A stretch of DNA of 14,035 bases, taken from contig DATJVP010000003.1 in NCBI GenBank assembly GCA_035581425.1, positions 1 through 14,035 of the forward strand, read 5' to 3'. Origin of the DNA: DASZHJ01 sp035581425 (GTDB lineage Bacteria > Pseudomonadota > Alphaproteobacteria > ATCC43930 > CGMCC-115725). Position numbers and translations under genes: made by a program. Shown here in pieces: positions 7,556 through 14,035 of the stretch (the stretch's first letter is position 1; each line of letters opens with the position of its first letter). The notes beneath the pieces are model-generated. The model did no database searches, was not told the origin of the DNA, and saw nothing but the letters and a program-made list of their open reading frames with translations.

Positions 7556-8717
7556 GGTCTATGACGGCGCCGGGGCCGTGGCTGCGGGTCAGCACTGCGG
7601 CGTGACGCCGCGCGCGTTCGCGAAGCCCGTCAAGCGTGCCGGCTGCCTCCGCGAGGGCGCGGGCGGCGCCTGCGGCCGAGTATTCGTGGAAGAGAATACC
7701 GTTCCCGTGCTGCTCTACCTCCTCGGCGATGGTGTCGCCTGCGGCGGCGATGACCGGCTTGCCCGCGAGCGCCGCCTCGGCGTAAATCCCGGAGAGGCGG
7801 GCTTGATACCTTTCCGGCCGATGCAGCAGCAGGATCAAATCCGATGCGAGCAGAGCCGTCTCGAACTCATGCGCGCTCAAAAAGGGCGCGAGAATGGAAA
7901 CGCGCTCGGGGTGCGCGGCGAGCAGCGCCTGCATCTCCGGTGCCGCCGGACCTTCGAGTGGCGCCTGCATCAGGAAACGCAGCGCCGGAATGCCAGATGT
8001 GAGGCCAACGATCTCCGGGAGGAGATCGAAGCCCTTCTCCCACCGGGCGGCGCCGAGGCATGCAACGGTTACACCACCCTCGGCACTCCTCCGCGGATCG
8101 GCTGGCCTTTCGGTCATGCCGTTCAAGAGCGGGCGCAGGCGCGGGCGCTCGCCCAGGACCGGCTCGAACATGTCCGCGATCTGCCGCGTCGTCGTCAGCA
8201 GCGAGATCCGCGACCGCAGTGCCGGCGGCGCCATCTTCCAGACGTGCCGATAGTAGGTCGCGGGAGAGCTCACGCGCCGCGAGAGCTGCGCACGATAGGG
8301 CTCCCAGTGGAAAACGACCGCCGCGGAGAACGGCGCATCGCGACCGAAAGAGTCCGTCCACTGGCAGATCGCGAGGAACTCATTGTAGGTGACGGTGGGA
8401 AACAGGACGATATCGTCATGACGGAATCGCCGGCGGTCGACGCGCCCGAGGTCCTCCGCGAAGGCGGCATTGCCGAGGAGGAAATCCTCGAGCTCGCCGC
8501 AGAGCTCATCATCGACCAAAATATCGTAGGGATTGTGCCGAAAGAGTCGCGCGATCGGAACCGGGAAGGGCGACCTGCCGGCATTCGCATGGCCGTATAC
8601 GTGGACCTCGCGGCCGCGCCGGATGAGCTCCCGCGCCAACAGGAGCGCCTCCATGAAATGATGCCCGGTGCTCTCGTCTTGCAGCGACGCATCGAAAATG
8701 TGCCAGGCGCGGACCAT
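7533..8717 (-). CDS. Glycosyltransferase, GT-B fold, family-4-like
   Basis: A 394-residue protein that probably transfers a sugar from a nucleotide-sugar donor to a glycan or lipid. The N-terminal half begins with WHIFDASLQDESTGHHFMEAL and REVHVYGH, a Rossmann-like acceptor domain. The C-terminal donor domain has LGAARWEKGFDLLPEI at 221-236 and Y304-QA-R307-L-SG, then EAALAGKPVIAA near 314-325, a pattern of GT4-type enzymes. The classical EX7E spacing is not seen: the expected first Glu is absent. The ATG at 8717 gives the natural N-terminus; the purine-rich GAGGG just before it is too close to be a good ribosome-binding site. There is no signal peptide or clear membrane segment, so it is likely cytoplasmic or peripheral. 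It lies alone, without other polysaccharide genes, so donor and acceptor cannot be guessed. Its end overlaps the convergent DUF1848 gene by 23 bp. Confidence 0.82.
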   Translation of the reverse strand: MVRAWHIFDASLQDESTGHHFMEALLLARELIRRGREVHVYGHANAGRSPFPVPIARLFRHNPYDILVDDELCGELEDFLLGNAAFAEDLGRVDRRRFRHDDIVLFPTVTYNEFLAICQWTDSFGRDAPFSAAVVFHWEPYRAQLSRRVSSPATYYRHVWKMAPPALRSRISLLTTTRQIADMFEPVLGERPRLRPLLNGMTERPADPRRSAEGGVTVACLGAARWEKGFDLLPEIVGLTSGIPALRFLMQAPLEGPAAPEMQALLAAHPERVSILAPFLSAHEFETALLASDLILLLHRPERYQARLSGIYAEAALAGKPVIAAAGDTIAEEVEQHGNGILFHEYSAAGAARALAEAAGTLDGLRERARRHAAVLTRSHGPGAVIDLIEARRS

Positions 8718-8760
8718 GTCCCTCGCGCTCGATCGCCCGAGCTCCTCTGAGCATCGCCCC

Positions 8761-8934
8761 TCAATTGAAGGAATATTCGAGCCCGACCTTGAAGACGTGG
8801 ATCTCTGTGCTGGGATTTCCGTCGTTGATCTGCTGTAAGCGACAGGCCGGACGGATTATCGGCTGCCGCCCGAGTGGTCCTGCCGCCCCTGAGGCCGCGC
8901 CCAATCCAAGCGCCGTCCAAATGTGCTGTCGCAT
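8761..8934 (-). pseudogene. Remnant of an outer-membrane beta-barrel protein (57 codons)
   Basis: A short frame with a good ribosome-binding site (GGAGG, 5 bases before the ATG at 8934) and a promoter candidate upstream (8982-9010). Its first 18 residues, MRQHIWTALGLGAASGAA, look like the start of an export signal. Its last residues, STEIHVFKVGLEYSFN, look like the closing beta-strand of a small Omp25/Omp31-type barrel, with alternating hydrophobics and Phe near the end. About 20 unrelated residues join the two, including PLGRQPIIRP. The likely reading is a barrel gene that lost its middle by deletion, with 5' control region and 3' end left in frame. An in-frame ATG at 8952 exists but has a worse context. 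A real small protein of unknown role remains possible. Confidence 0.5.
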
Positions 8935-8981
8935 ATCCCCCTCCGGGTGCATTCATAAAGTCGAATGCTCTCTGGCGGAGA

Positions 8982-9010
8982 GTGATACCGACCCTGCAGT
9001 GATTTGCCAA
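8982..9010 (-). promoter_or_regulatory. Candidate housekeeping promoter of the outer-membrane remnant
   Basis: On the - strand, TTGGCA (9005-9010), 17 bases, then TATCAC (8982-8987): five of six and four of six matches to the sigma-70 consensus at ideal spacing. A start near 8975 would give a leader of about 40 nt to the ATG at 8934. A CTCTC/GAGAG palindrome (8968-8982) overlaps the -10 and the start point. Confidence 0.5.
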
Positions 9011-9023
9011 CGCCTAAATCAGC

Positions 9024-9056
9024 AAAATTCAGCACGCAAAGGGTGCCCTTCCGTGC
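9024..9056 (-). terminator. Candidate intrinsic terminator of hrcA-grpE
   Basis: On the - strand, beginning 22 bp after the grpE stop, GCACG pairs with CGTGC and AAGG with CCTT across a small internal loop (9032-9056). TGAA and four T (9024-9027) follow. Stem plus short T-run is what a Rho-independent terminator needs, though the T-run is short. It separates grpE from the remnant gene downstream. Confidence 0.5.
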
Positions 9057-9077
9057 CGTGGGCCGATGACGAAGCAG

Positions 9078-9668
9078 CTAGACGATTTCGTCGAAGCGGT
9101 CTTTGGGAGGCTCGGCGGACTTCACGTCGCCTTTGGCGACGCCGACCATGGCGGGGCGGAGCAGGCGATCGTGCAGTACGTAGCCGGGCTGCAGGACCTC
9201 GACCACGGTGCCGGCCGGCTTGCCGGTGTTCTCGGCCTCGAAGATCGCCTGATGGAAATTGTGATCGAAGCGCTCGCCTTTGGGATCGACGCGGCGGATG
9301 CCGTGACGCTCGAAGGCCGCGAGCAGCGTGCGCTCGGTCGCGGCGACGCCCGCGAGCAGGTTCCGCGTGAGCTCGTCTTTCACCTGCGCCTCCGGCATGT
9401 GCTCGATCGCACGGCGGAGATTGTCGGCGGCGTCGAGCAGGTCCTTCGCGAAATTAGCGACCGCGTATTTGCGCGCATCGTCGCGCTCGCGCTCCGCGCG
9501 GCGCCGCACGTTCTCGGCCTCCGCGAGCGCGCGGAGGAGCCGGTCCTTGAGGTCCGCAGCCTCCGCCTCGGCCTGCGCTATCTGCGTTTCGAGCGTGGGC
9601 GATCCCTCCGCGCCCTGCGCCGCGTGGGCCGCCTCCTCGCGGCCATTGCCATTCTTGCTGTCGCTCAT
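9078..9668 (-). CDS. grpE: Nucleotide exchange factor GrpE
   Basis: A 196-residue GrpE that releases ADP from DnaK and acts as the thermosensor of the chaperone cycle in the cytoplasm. A disordered, acidic/polar N-terminus (about 1-25) leads into a long coiled-coil helix rich in Ala, Glu and Arg (about 28-75, including AEAENVRRRAERERDDARKY). A four-helix region follows, then the beta domain with FDHNFHQAIFEAE and GTVVEVLQPGYVLHDRLLRPAMVGVAK, the family signature. Length is normal and no motif is missing. It lies 31 bp after hrcA in the same direction; no strong ribosome-binding site is seen at the ATG. A terminator-like hairpin follows the gene. Its partner genes dnaK and dnaJ are about 2.6 kb further on. 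Confidence 0.97.
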   Translation of the reverse strand: MSDSKNGNGREEAAHAAQGAEGSPTLETQIAQAEAEAADLKDRLLRALAEAENVRRRAERERDDARKYAVANFAKDLLDAADNLRRAIEHMPEAQVKDELTRNLLAGVAATERTLLAAFERHGIRRVDPKGERFDHNFHQAIFEAENTGKPAGTVVEVLQPGYVLHDRLLRPAMVGVAKGDVKSAEPPKDRFDEIV

Positions 9669-9699
9669 GCGTTACCCGTATCGCTCCGATAATTGAGAT

Positions 9700-10758
9700 T
9701 CAGCCGAGAAGACGCCCTACCACCTTCGCGGTGTAGTCGACGAGGGGGATGATGCGCGCGTAGTTGATGCGTGTGGGGCCGATGACGCCGATCGCGCCCA
9801 CGACCTGCTCACGGCTATTGGCATAGGGCGCCACGATCACGGAGCAGCCGGCGACCCCGAAAAGCGGGTTGTCGGCGCCGATGAAAATCTGCACCCCCTC
9901 GCCCTCGCGCGCGGAGTCCAGCAGCTTCAGCATGGTCTCCTTGGTCTCGAGCATGTCGAAGAGGGCGCGGAGCCGTTCCAGGTCCGCGAGCGCCGTCACG
10001 TCCTCCAGGAGCTTCGCTTGTCCCCGCACGATGAGCGCCGAGCCCGCCTCGCCGCCGGCCCAGGAGGCGAGCCCCGCCTCGATCACCTTGCGCGTCAACT
10101 CGTCGAGCTGGGCTCGCTGGCTCAGAATGTCGACCGAAAGCTGCGCCTTCGCCTCCTCGATGGTGCGGCCGACGAGGCGTGCATTCAAATAGTTGCTGGC
10201 CTGGATGAGCGTCGAAGGCGGAACGCCCAGCGGCACCTCGACGATGCGGTTCTCGACGAGCCCGTCCTCGGTCACGACCACGACGAGGGCACGGCCCGGC
10301 GCGATCGGTACGAATTCGAGATGCCGCAGCGGCCGCTCGGTCTTGGGCGCGAGCACGAGGCCCGCACAGCGCGCGAGGCCCGCGAGCGTCGCGGTTGCCT
10401 CTTCGAGCGCCTTCGGAAGGCTCATCCCCGCGGCAGCGCAGCGCGCCTCGATCGCCTCGCGCTCGTCCTCGGAGAGGCCTCCGATCTCGAGGATGCCGTT
10501 CACGAAAAGACGCAACCCCGCATCGGTCGGAAGCCGCCCCGCCGACGTGTGCGGGGCATAGAGGAGGCCCGCCTCCTCGAGGTCGGCCATCACGTTCCGG
10601 ATCGTCGCGGGCGAGAGCTCGAGGCTCGAGCGCCGCGAGAGCGTGCGCGAGCCCACGGGCTCTCCGGTCTCGACATAAGCGTCGACGATCTGCCGGAAAA
10701 TCTCGCGGCTGCGCTCGTTTAGCTCGCTGATCAAGGGTTTAGGAACGGGCGGTATCAT
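9700..10758 (-). CDS. hrcA: Heat-inducible transcription repressor HrcA
   Basis: A 352-residue repressor that binds the CIRCE operator and, with GroEL as thermosensor, controls chaperone genes. The N-terminal winged helix (LNERSREIFRQIVDAYVETG, then SPATIRNVMADLEEAGLLYAPHTSAGRLPT) is a textbook match. The C-terminal sensor region ends in GVIGPTRINYARIIPLVDYTAKVVGRLL. The ATG at 10758 gives a short MIPPVPKPLIS lead before the conserved start. A TTG at 10734 would begin nearer the conserved core but also lacks a ribosome-binding site. A sigma-70-like promoter ends only 9 bases before the ATG, implying a very short or absent leader. No CIRCE (TTAGCACTC-N9-GAGTGCTAA) was seen anywhere in the window, so its target is presumably elsewhere, commonly groESL in alphaproteobacteria. 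Confidence 0.96.
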   Translation of the reverse strand: MIPPVPKPLISELNERSREIFRQIVDAYVETGEPVGSRTLSRRSSLELSPATIRNVMADLEEAGLLYAPHTSAGRLPTDAGLRLFVNGILEIGGLSEDEREAIEARCAAAGMSLPKALEEATATLAGLARCAGLVLAPKTERPLRHLEFVPIAPGRALVVVVTEDGLVENRIVEVPLGVPPSTLIQASNYLNARLVGRTIEEAKAQLSVDILSQRAQLDELTRKVIEAGLASWAGGEAGSALIVRGQAKLLEDVTALADLERLRALFDMLETKETMLKLLDSAREGEGVQIFIGADNPLFGVAGCSVIVAPYANSREQVVGAIGVIGPTRINYARIIPLVDYTAKVVGRLLG

Positions 10759-10767
10759 GCCCGTGGG

Positions 10768-10796
10768 AATGTAGGGAGCACCCCCCGGAGCGTCAA
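10768..10796 (-). promoter_or_regulatory. Candidate sigma-70 promoter of hrcA-grpE
   Basis: On the - strand, TTGACG (10791-10796), 17 bases, then TACATT (10768-10773): five of six and four of six consensus bases at ideal spacing. It sits in the 45-bp gap after the radical SAM gene. The predicted start point falls 0-3 bases before the hrcA ATG. It would let hrcA-grpE be transcribed independently of the radical SAM gene. Confidence 0.6.
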
Positions 10797-10803
10797 CCGG
10801 CCC

Positions 10804-12567
10804 TCAGGCCGTAGCGCGCACCCGCTCCATCTCGCGCCGGACCTTGGCGGCGGCGGCCTTTGCGGAGTCGCTCGCGGTGAACATCTCCAGCGTCTCGAGC
10901 TCGTCCTCCGCGACCGGGGTCAAGGCCTGGTCCATGTAGCTCCCGGCATTGGGGTCGCGCTTCAGGCGCCACCGGAAGGAGCCGAAGCGGATGATGAGTT
11001 CTGCGAGCTTAACGTGCTTGCGCAAGAGATCCCAGGCGTAGCGGGGATAGAAGGCGAGCATGCTCTCGCGCGGCATCGTCGGGCGGCGGTCGCGGCGGTA
11101 CTTGCGACGGAGATATCCGCCTTCGAGCGGATGGATCTTCTCGACGGTGATACAGCCGTAGAACCACAACAGCAGGAAGAGCGTGTTCCCCGCGCTGATG
11201 CCCTTGGCGGCGGCGCGGCGCAGCACCGTCTTCATGTGCTCGGGCGTGTAATAGGTCGCCCAAGCGCGGCGGTAGAGCGCCTCCCACTCCTTCTTGCTCA
11301 TGAGCGGGTGGTTTTGCGTCACGTGCTCGAGGTCGTACTTGTTGAGGTCGGGGTCCATCCATTGGCCGGCGGCATGCGCCTTCTGGTGGTCCTCCGAGCC
11401 CGGCAGCGGCGTCAGGCAGAAGAACTCCATGAGGTCGATCGGGAGCTCGCGCTTGATGATCTCGAGATCGCGGATCAGGCCCTCGGGCGTGTCGTTGGGG
11501 AAGCCCAGTATGTAGCCCGCGTAGATCGTGGCGCCGATCGCCTTCCACGCCAGCAGCATCTTCCGATAGTCGGTGATTTTGTTCTGCTTCTTCTTCGCGG
11601 CAAGGAGCGTCTCGGGGTTGATGCTTTCGAGCCCGATATAGACGCGCCGAACGCCCGCGCGACCCGCCTTCTCGATGAAGCGCGGGATCTTGTGGCAGGC
11701 GGTGTCGACCTGGATCACGAATTTGATGTTGAGCCCTTCGCCCTCGCGCATCTTGATGAGGCGATCGAAGACCAGCTCCCAGTCCTTGTTGCGCGCGAAA
11801 TTGTCGTCCGTGATGAAGAACCGGTTGATACCCTGCGCGAGATTGCGCCGCACGATCTGCTCGATGTCATCGGCGGAACGGCGCCGCGACTTCCGGCCCT
11901 GCACGTTGATGATGGTGCAGAAGGAGCACTGGAAGGGACATCCGCGCCCGGCATCGAAGCTCGTGAGCTGGCCGCCCGTGCGCTTGATGCGGGTCGCCGG
12001 CAGCATCGGCGGCGGCACGCCGTCGAGGTTCGGCAAATCCGGCATGTAGTTGTAAAGCGGCTTGAGCTTCCCGGCGTAGGCGTCGAGGAGGACCTCATCG
12101 AGCCGCCCCTCGGCCTCGCCGGCATAAAGGGAGACGCCGAGGTCCCAGGCTTCCTTAATCTCCGGTGTCGGCTCCGGCAGCATCGAGAGCGTGCCGGAGA
12201 CGTGGAAGCCGCCGATGCAGACCTGTACCCCGAGCTCGCGGAAGCGGCGGGCGAGGTCAATCGAATGGGGATATTGGTTCGACTGCACGCCGATCAGCCC
12301 GACCATGCCGGGGTCCTTGCCGATCTGGCGCGCGATGCGCTCCGGACGGATGCGCGTGTTGGTCTCGTCGAGTGCGGTAATCTCGATATCGACGTCCTCG
12401 CCGAGGATATTGCGTTCCTTGCAGTCCTGCGCGAGGCCGTAGAGCACGGCGAGCGAGTTCGAGGGAATGGCGGAGCGGAGCCACTGAATCACGTAGCCGT
12501 CGGCGTCGTAGTGCGACGGCTTGATGAGCACCAACGAAAATCGCTTGCGCTTCAACGCCGTGTCCAT
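10804..12567 (-). CDS. B12-binding-type radical SAM protein, function unassigned
   Basis: A 587-residue protein combining an N-terminal cobalamin-binding-type domain with a radical SAM core. The first part (about 10-160) has LIKPSHYD, GLIGVQSNQYPHS, CIGGFHVSGTLS at about 118-129 and LYAGEAEGRLDEVL, the layout of B12 domains in this superfamily. The cluster motif C210-PFQ-C214-SF-C217 (Cx3CxxC) follows RG and binds the 4Fe-4S/SAM centre. Core strands include FFITDDNFARN, RRVYIGLESINPETL and YAGYILGFPNDTPEG. The C-terminal 150 residues are basic, with a hydrophobic patch LFLLLWFYGCI near 463-473. Such enzymes often methylate or rearrange unreactive carbons (BchE and hopanoid enzymes are relatives), but I cannot assign a substrate. 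The ATG at 12567 was chosen over an in-frame TTG at 12573 because GGGGGAG (12574-12580) lies 6 bases upstream. It is upstream of and co-directional with hrcA. Confidence 0.85.
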   Translation of the reverse strand: MDTALKRKRFSLVLIKPSHYDADGYVIQWLRSAIPSNSLAVLYGLAQDCKERNILGEDVDIEITALDETNTRIRPERIARQIGKDPGMVGLIGVQSNQYPHSIDLARRFRELGVQVCIGGFHVSGTLSMLPEPTPEIKEAWDLGVSLYAGEAEGRLDEVLLDAYAGKLKPLYNYMPDLPNLDGVPPPMLPATRIKRTGGQLTSFDAGRGCPFQCSFCTIINVQGRKSRRRSADDIEQIVRRNLAQGINRFFITDDNFARNKDWELVFDRLIKMREGEGLNIKFVIQVDTACHKIPRFIEKAGRAGVRRVYIGLESINPETLLAAKKKQNKITDYRKMLLAWKAIGATIYAGYILGFPNDTPEGLIRDLEIIKRELPIDLMEFFCLTPLPGSEDHQKAHAAGQWMDPDLNKYDLEHVTQNHPLMSKKEWEALYRRAWATYYTPEHMKTVLRRAAAKGISAGNTLFLLLWFYGCITVEKIHPLEGGYLRRKYRRDRRPTMPRESMLAFYPRYAWDLLRKHVKLAELIIRFGSFRWRLKRDPNAGSYMDQALTPVAEDELETLEMFTASDSAKAAAAKVRREMERVRATA

Positions 12568-12605
12568 CAGCAACTCCCCCGCCCTCCGCGCGATGTAAGG
12601 CCTTC

Positions 12606-12634
12606 AATATATCTGGCGACCATCGGGCGGGCAA
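12606..12634 (-). promoter_or_regulatory. Candidate sigma-70 promoter of the radical SAM gene
   Basis: On the - strand, TTGCCC (12629-12634), 17 bases, then TATATT (12606-12611): four of six and five of six consensus bases at ideal spacing. The expected start is near 12599, about 30 nt before the ATG at 12567, with a strong ribosome-binding site between. The -10 lies in a short AT-rich patch that stands out from the GC-rich surroundings. Confidence 0.6.
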
Positions 12635-12645
12635 CCTCGGCGGGC

Positions 12646-12674
12646 TTTACGCGGCCCTGCCGCCGCACTACGGT
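12646..12674 (+). promoter_or_regulatory. Weak candidate promoter of rph-rdgB
   Basis: TTTACG (12646-12651), 17 bases, then TACGGT (12669-12674): four of six and three of six consensus bases. It sits in the 141-bp gap between the divergent radical SAM and rph starts, about 35 bp before the rph ATG. Spacing is good but the -10 is poor. Confidence 0.3.
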
Positions 12675-12708
12675 CGCGCCCAACCGAAACCCAGAACGAG
12701 TTCCGCCC

Positions 12709-13431
12709 ATGCCGCGTCCCTCCGGCCGCGCCCCCGACGAGATGCGACCGATCGTGCTCGAGCCCGGCTTCTCCAAATACGCGGAGGGGTCCTGCCTCGC
12801 CCGCTTCGGCGACACGCATGTGCTCTGCACAGCGAGCGTCGAGGAGCGCGTGCCACCCTTCCTGCGGAACACAGGCACGGGCTGGATCACCGCGGAATAC
12901 GGCATGCTCCCGCGCTCAACCCACAGCCGCACCGACCGCGAGGCGAGCCGCGGGAAGCAGAGCGGCCGGACCCAGGAGATCCAGCGCCTGATCGGGCGGA
13001 GCCTGCGCGCGGTGACGGACATGAAGGCGCTGGGCGAGCGGCAGATCCGCATCGACTGCGACGTGATCCAGGCCGATGGCGGAACCCGCACCGCGGGGAT
13101 CACCGGGAGCTTCGTGGCGCTCCATCTGGCGCTCCAGCGGCTCCTCAGGGACGGGCTTCTGCCGGCATTGCCGCTCGTGGACGGCGTTGCCGCGGTCTCC
13201 TGCGGGATCGCGGAGGGTGTCCCCGTGCTCGACCTAGACTACGCCGAGGATTCGACTGCGGAAGCCGATGCCAATTTCGTCCTTACCGCCGCGGGCGGGC
13301 TCGTCGAGGTACAGGCGACGGCGGAGAAGAGCGCCTTTGCGGAAGCACAGTTCATGGCGCTGCTCGGGCTCGCGCGGAAAGGCATCGGCGAGCTTCTCGC
13401 GCATCAAAAGAAGGTGCTCGGCCTTGCCTGA
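12709..13431 (+). CDS. rph: Ribonuclease PH
   Basis: A 240-residue phosphorolytic 3'-5' exoribonuclease that trims tRNA and other RNA 3' ends, releasing nucleoside diphosphates; the active form is a hexameric ring in the cytoplasm. Family motifs are all present: RPSGRAPDEMRPI at the start, GWITAEYGMLPRSTHSR at 58-74, SGRTQEIQRLIGRSLRAV at 85-102, the phosphate-binding GGTRTAGITGS at 124-134 and the acidic catalytic stretch LDLDYAEDSTAEADANF at 174-190. Length is normal. The ATG at 12709 matches the usual MRPSGR-type N-terminus; the frame is open far upstream, but only as antisense to the radical SAM gene. rdgB starts 8 bp before its stop, so the pair is translationally coupled. The rph-rdgB pairing next to hrcA-grpE is common in alphaproteobacteria. 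Confidence 0.97.
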   Translation: MPRPSGRAPDEMRPIVLEPGFSKYAEGSCLARFGDTHVLCTASVEERVPPFLRNTGTGWITAEYGMLPRSTHSRTDREASRGKQSGRTQEIQRLIGRSLRAVTDMKALGERQIRIDCDVIQADGGTRTAGITGSFVALHLALQRLLRDGLLPALPLVDGVAAVSCGIAEGVPVLDLDYAEDSTAEADANFVLTAAGGLVEVQATAEKSAFAEAQFMALLGLARKGIGELLAHQKKVLGLA

Positions 13432-14032
13432 AGGGGCGCGTCGCTTCGCCAGCGGAAAGCTCGTCCTCGCCACGCACAACAAGGGGAAGCTCGCTGAGAT
13501 CGCCGACCTCATGCGCCCGCTCGGGGTCGAGGTCGCAAGCGCGGGCGAGTTGGGCCTGCCCGAGCCCGAGGAGACGGGATCGAGCTTCGAGGCGAATGCG
13601 CGGCTCAAGGCCGAGGCCGCGGCGAGCGCGAGCGGTCTTCCCGCCCTTGCCGACGATTCCGGCCTGGTGGTGCCGGCTTTGAACGGCGAGCCCGGCATCT
13701 ATTCCGCACGCTGGGCCGGATCCAAGCGCGATTTCTCCATGGCGATGGCGGAGGTCGAACGGCGCCTCGCGGGTAAGAGCGACCGCCGAGCGCATTTCGT
13801 CGCGGTGCTGGCGCTCGCCTGGCCCGAGGGCCATATCGAGCTCTTCCGCGGCGAGGTGCACGGACGCCTCGTCTGGCCGCCTCGCGGCGAGAAGGGCTTC
13901 GGCTACGACCCGATGTTCCTCGCTGAGGGCGAGACCCTCACCTTCGGCGAGATGGAGCCCGAGAAGAAGCACCGCATGAGCCACCGCGCGCGGGCCTTCG
14001 AGAAGCTCGTTGCGGCGTGCTTTTCGAGCTGA
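13424..14032 (+). CDS. rdgB: dITP/XTP pyrophosphatase (RdgB/HAM1 family), TTG start
   Basis: A 202-residue house-cleaning enzyme that hydrolyses dITP, ITP and XTP to the monophosphate plus pyrophosphate, keeping deaminated purines out of DNA and RNA. Motifs are complete: LVLATHNKGKLAEI at 13-26, FEANARLKA at 55-63, ADDSGL at 76-81 with the catalytic Asp, GIYSARWAG at 91-99, GFGYDPMF at 158-165 and SHRARAF at 186-192. No ATG lies in frame near the expected N-terminus. The TTG at 13424 gives a normal length and is preceded by AAGG (13411-13414) 9 bases upstream. It overlaps the rph stop by 8 bp. The stop lies 3 bp before the window end. Confidence 0.95.
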   Translation: MPEGARRFASGKLVLATHNKGKLAEIADLMRPLGVEVASAGELGLPEPEETGSSFEANARLKAEAAASASGLPALADDSGLVVPALNGEPGIYSARWAGSKRDFSMAMAEVERRLAGKSDRRAHFVAVLALAWPEGHIELFRGEVHGRLVWPPRGEKGFGYDPMFLAEGETLTFGEMEPEKKHRMSHRARAFEKLVAACFSS

Positions 14033-14035
14033 CAG

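Noticed and set aside
8765..9370. + strand frame across the outer-membrane remnant and into grpE
   Set aside because: Its second half is the complement of grpE with Arg/Ala-rich shadow sequence. The - strand has the ribosome-binding site, the promoter and the recognisable ends.
10759..10803. CIRCE operator in front of hrcA
   Set aside because: The gap contains GGTGCTCCC but neither TTAGCACTC nor GAGTGCTAA, and no 9-bp-spaced inverted repeat.
11014..12708. Long + strand open frame running antisense to the radical SAM gene into rph
   Set aside because: The upstream part is a codon-bias shadow of the radical SAM gene; rph itself begins at 12709 with the family N-terminus.

Overview
The window is GC-rich, densely coding DNA. 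It looks like a chromosomal segment of an alphaproteobacterium: hrcA-grpE sits next to rph-rdgB, there is a dnaK-dnaJ pair with an RpoH-type promoter candidate of the alphaproteobacterial kind, and an Omp25/Omp31-like C-terminal strand is present. I cannot name a genus. I saw no tRNA, rRNA, CRISPR array, transposase or integrase.

Left block (1-3183, + strand): a tightly packed run of four genes that begins outside the window. They are the 3' part of a two-domain ChrR-type cupin protein, an exported protein of unknown function with six cysteines, a GbsR/MarR-type regulator and a membrane fatty-acid desaturase. Junctions are 4 bp apart or overlap by 4 and 8 bp, so one transcript is likely. The desaturase has intact first and third histidine boxes but an altered second box.

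Middle block (3284-10758, mostly - strand): the chaperone genes, in two separated pairs. dnaK-dnaJ (3284-6471) has an RpoH-like promoter candidate upstream of dnaK and a perfect 10-bp hairpin between the genes. hrcA-grpE (9078-10758) has a housekeeping promoter candidate almost touching the hrcA start and a terminator-like hairpin after grpE. Between the pairs lie a DUF1848 protein with a C-terminal Cx3CxxC cluster (+ strand), a family-4-like glycosyltransferase converging on it with a 23-bp overlap, and a 57-codon remnant that joins a signal-like N-terminus directly to the last strand of an outer-membrane beta-barrel. HrcA is encoded, but I saw no CIRCE operator in the window, so its target is probably elsewhere (typically groESL). 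DnaK, DnaJ and GrpE form one refolding machine.

Right block (10804-14032): a B12-binding-type radical SAM protein (- strand, upstream of hrcA) is divergent from rph and rdgB (+ strand). Rph trims RNA 3' ends and RdgB removes non-canonical purine nucleotides. Their genes overlap by 8 bp, and rdgB probably starts at TTG.

The least ordinary items are the altered second histidine box of the desaturase, the C-terminal cysteine cluster of the DUF1848 protein, the unassigned B12/radical SAM enzyme beside the heat-shock repressor, and the collapsed outer-membrane protein gene. I found no clearly new multi-gene system.
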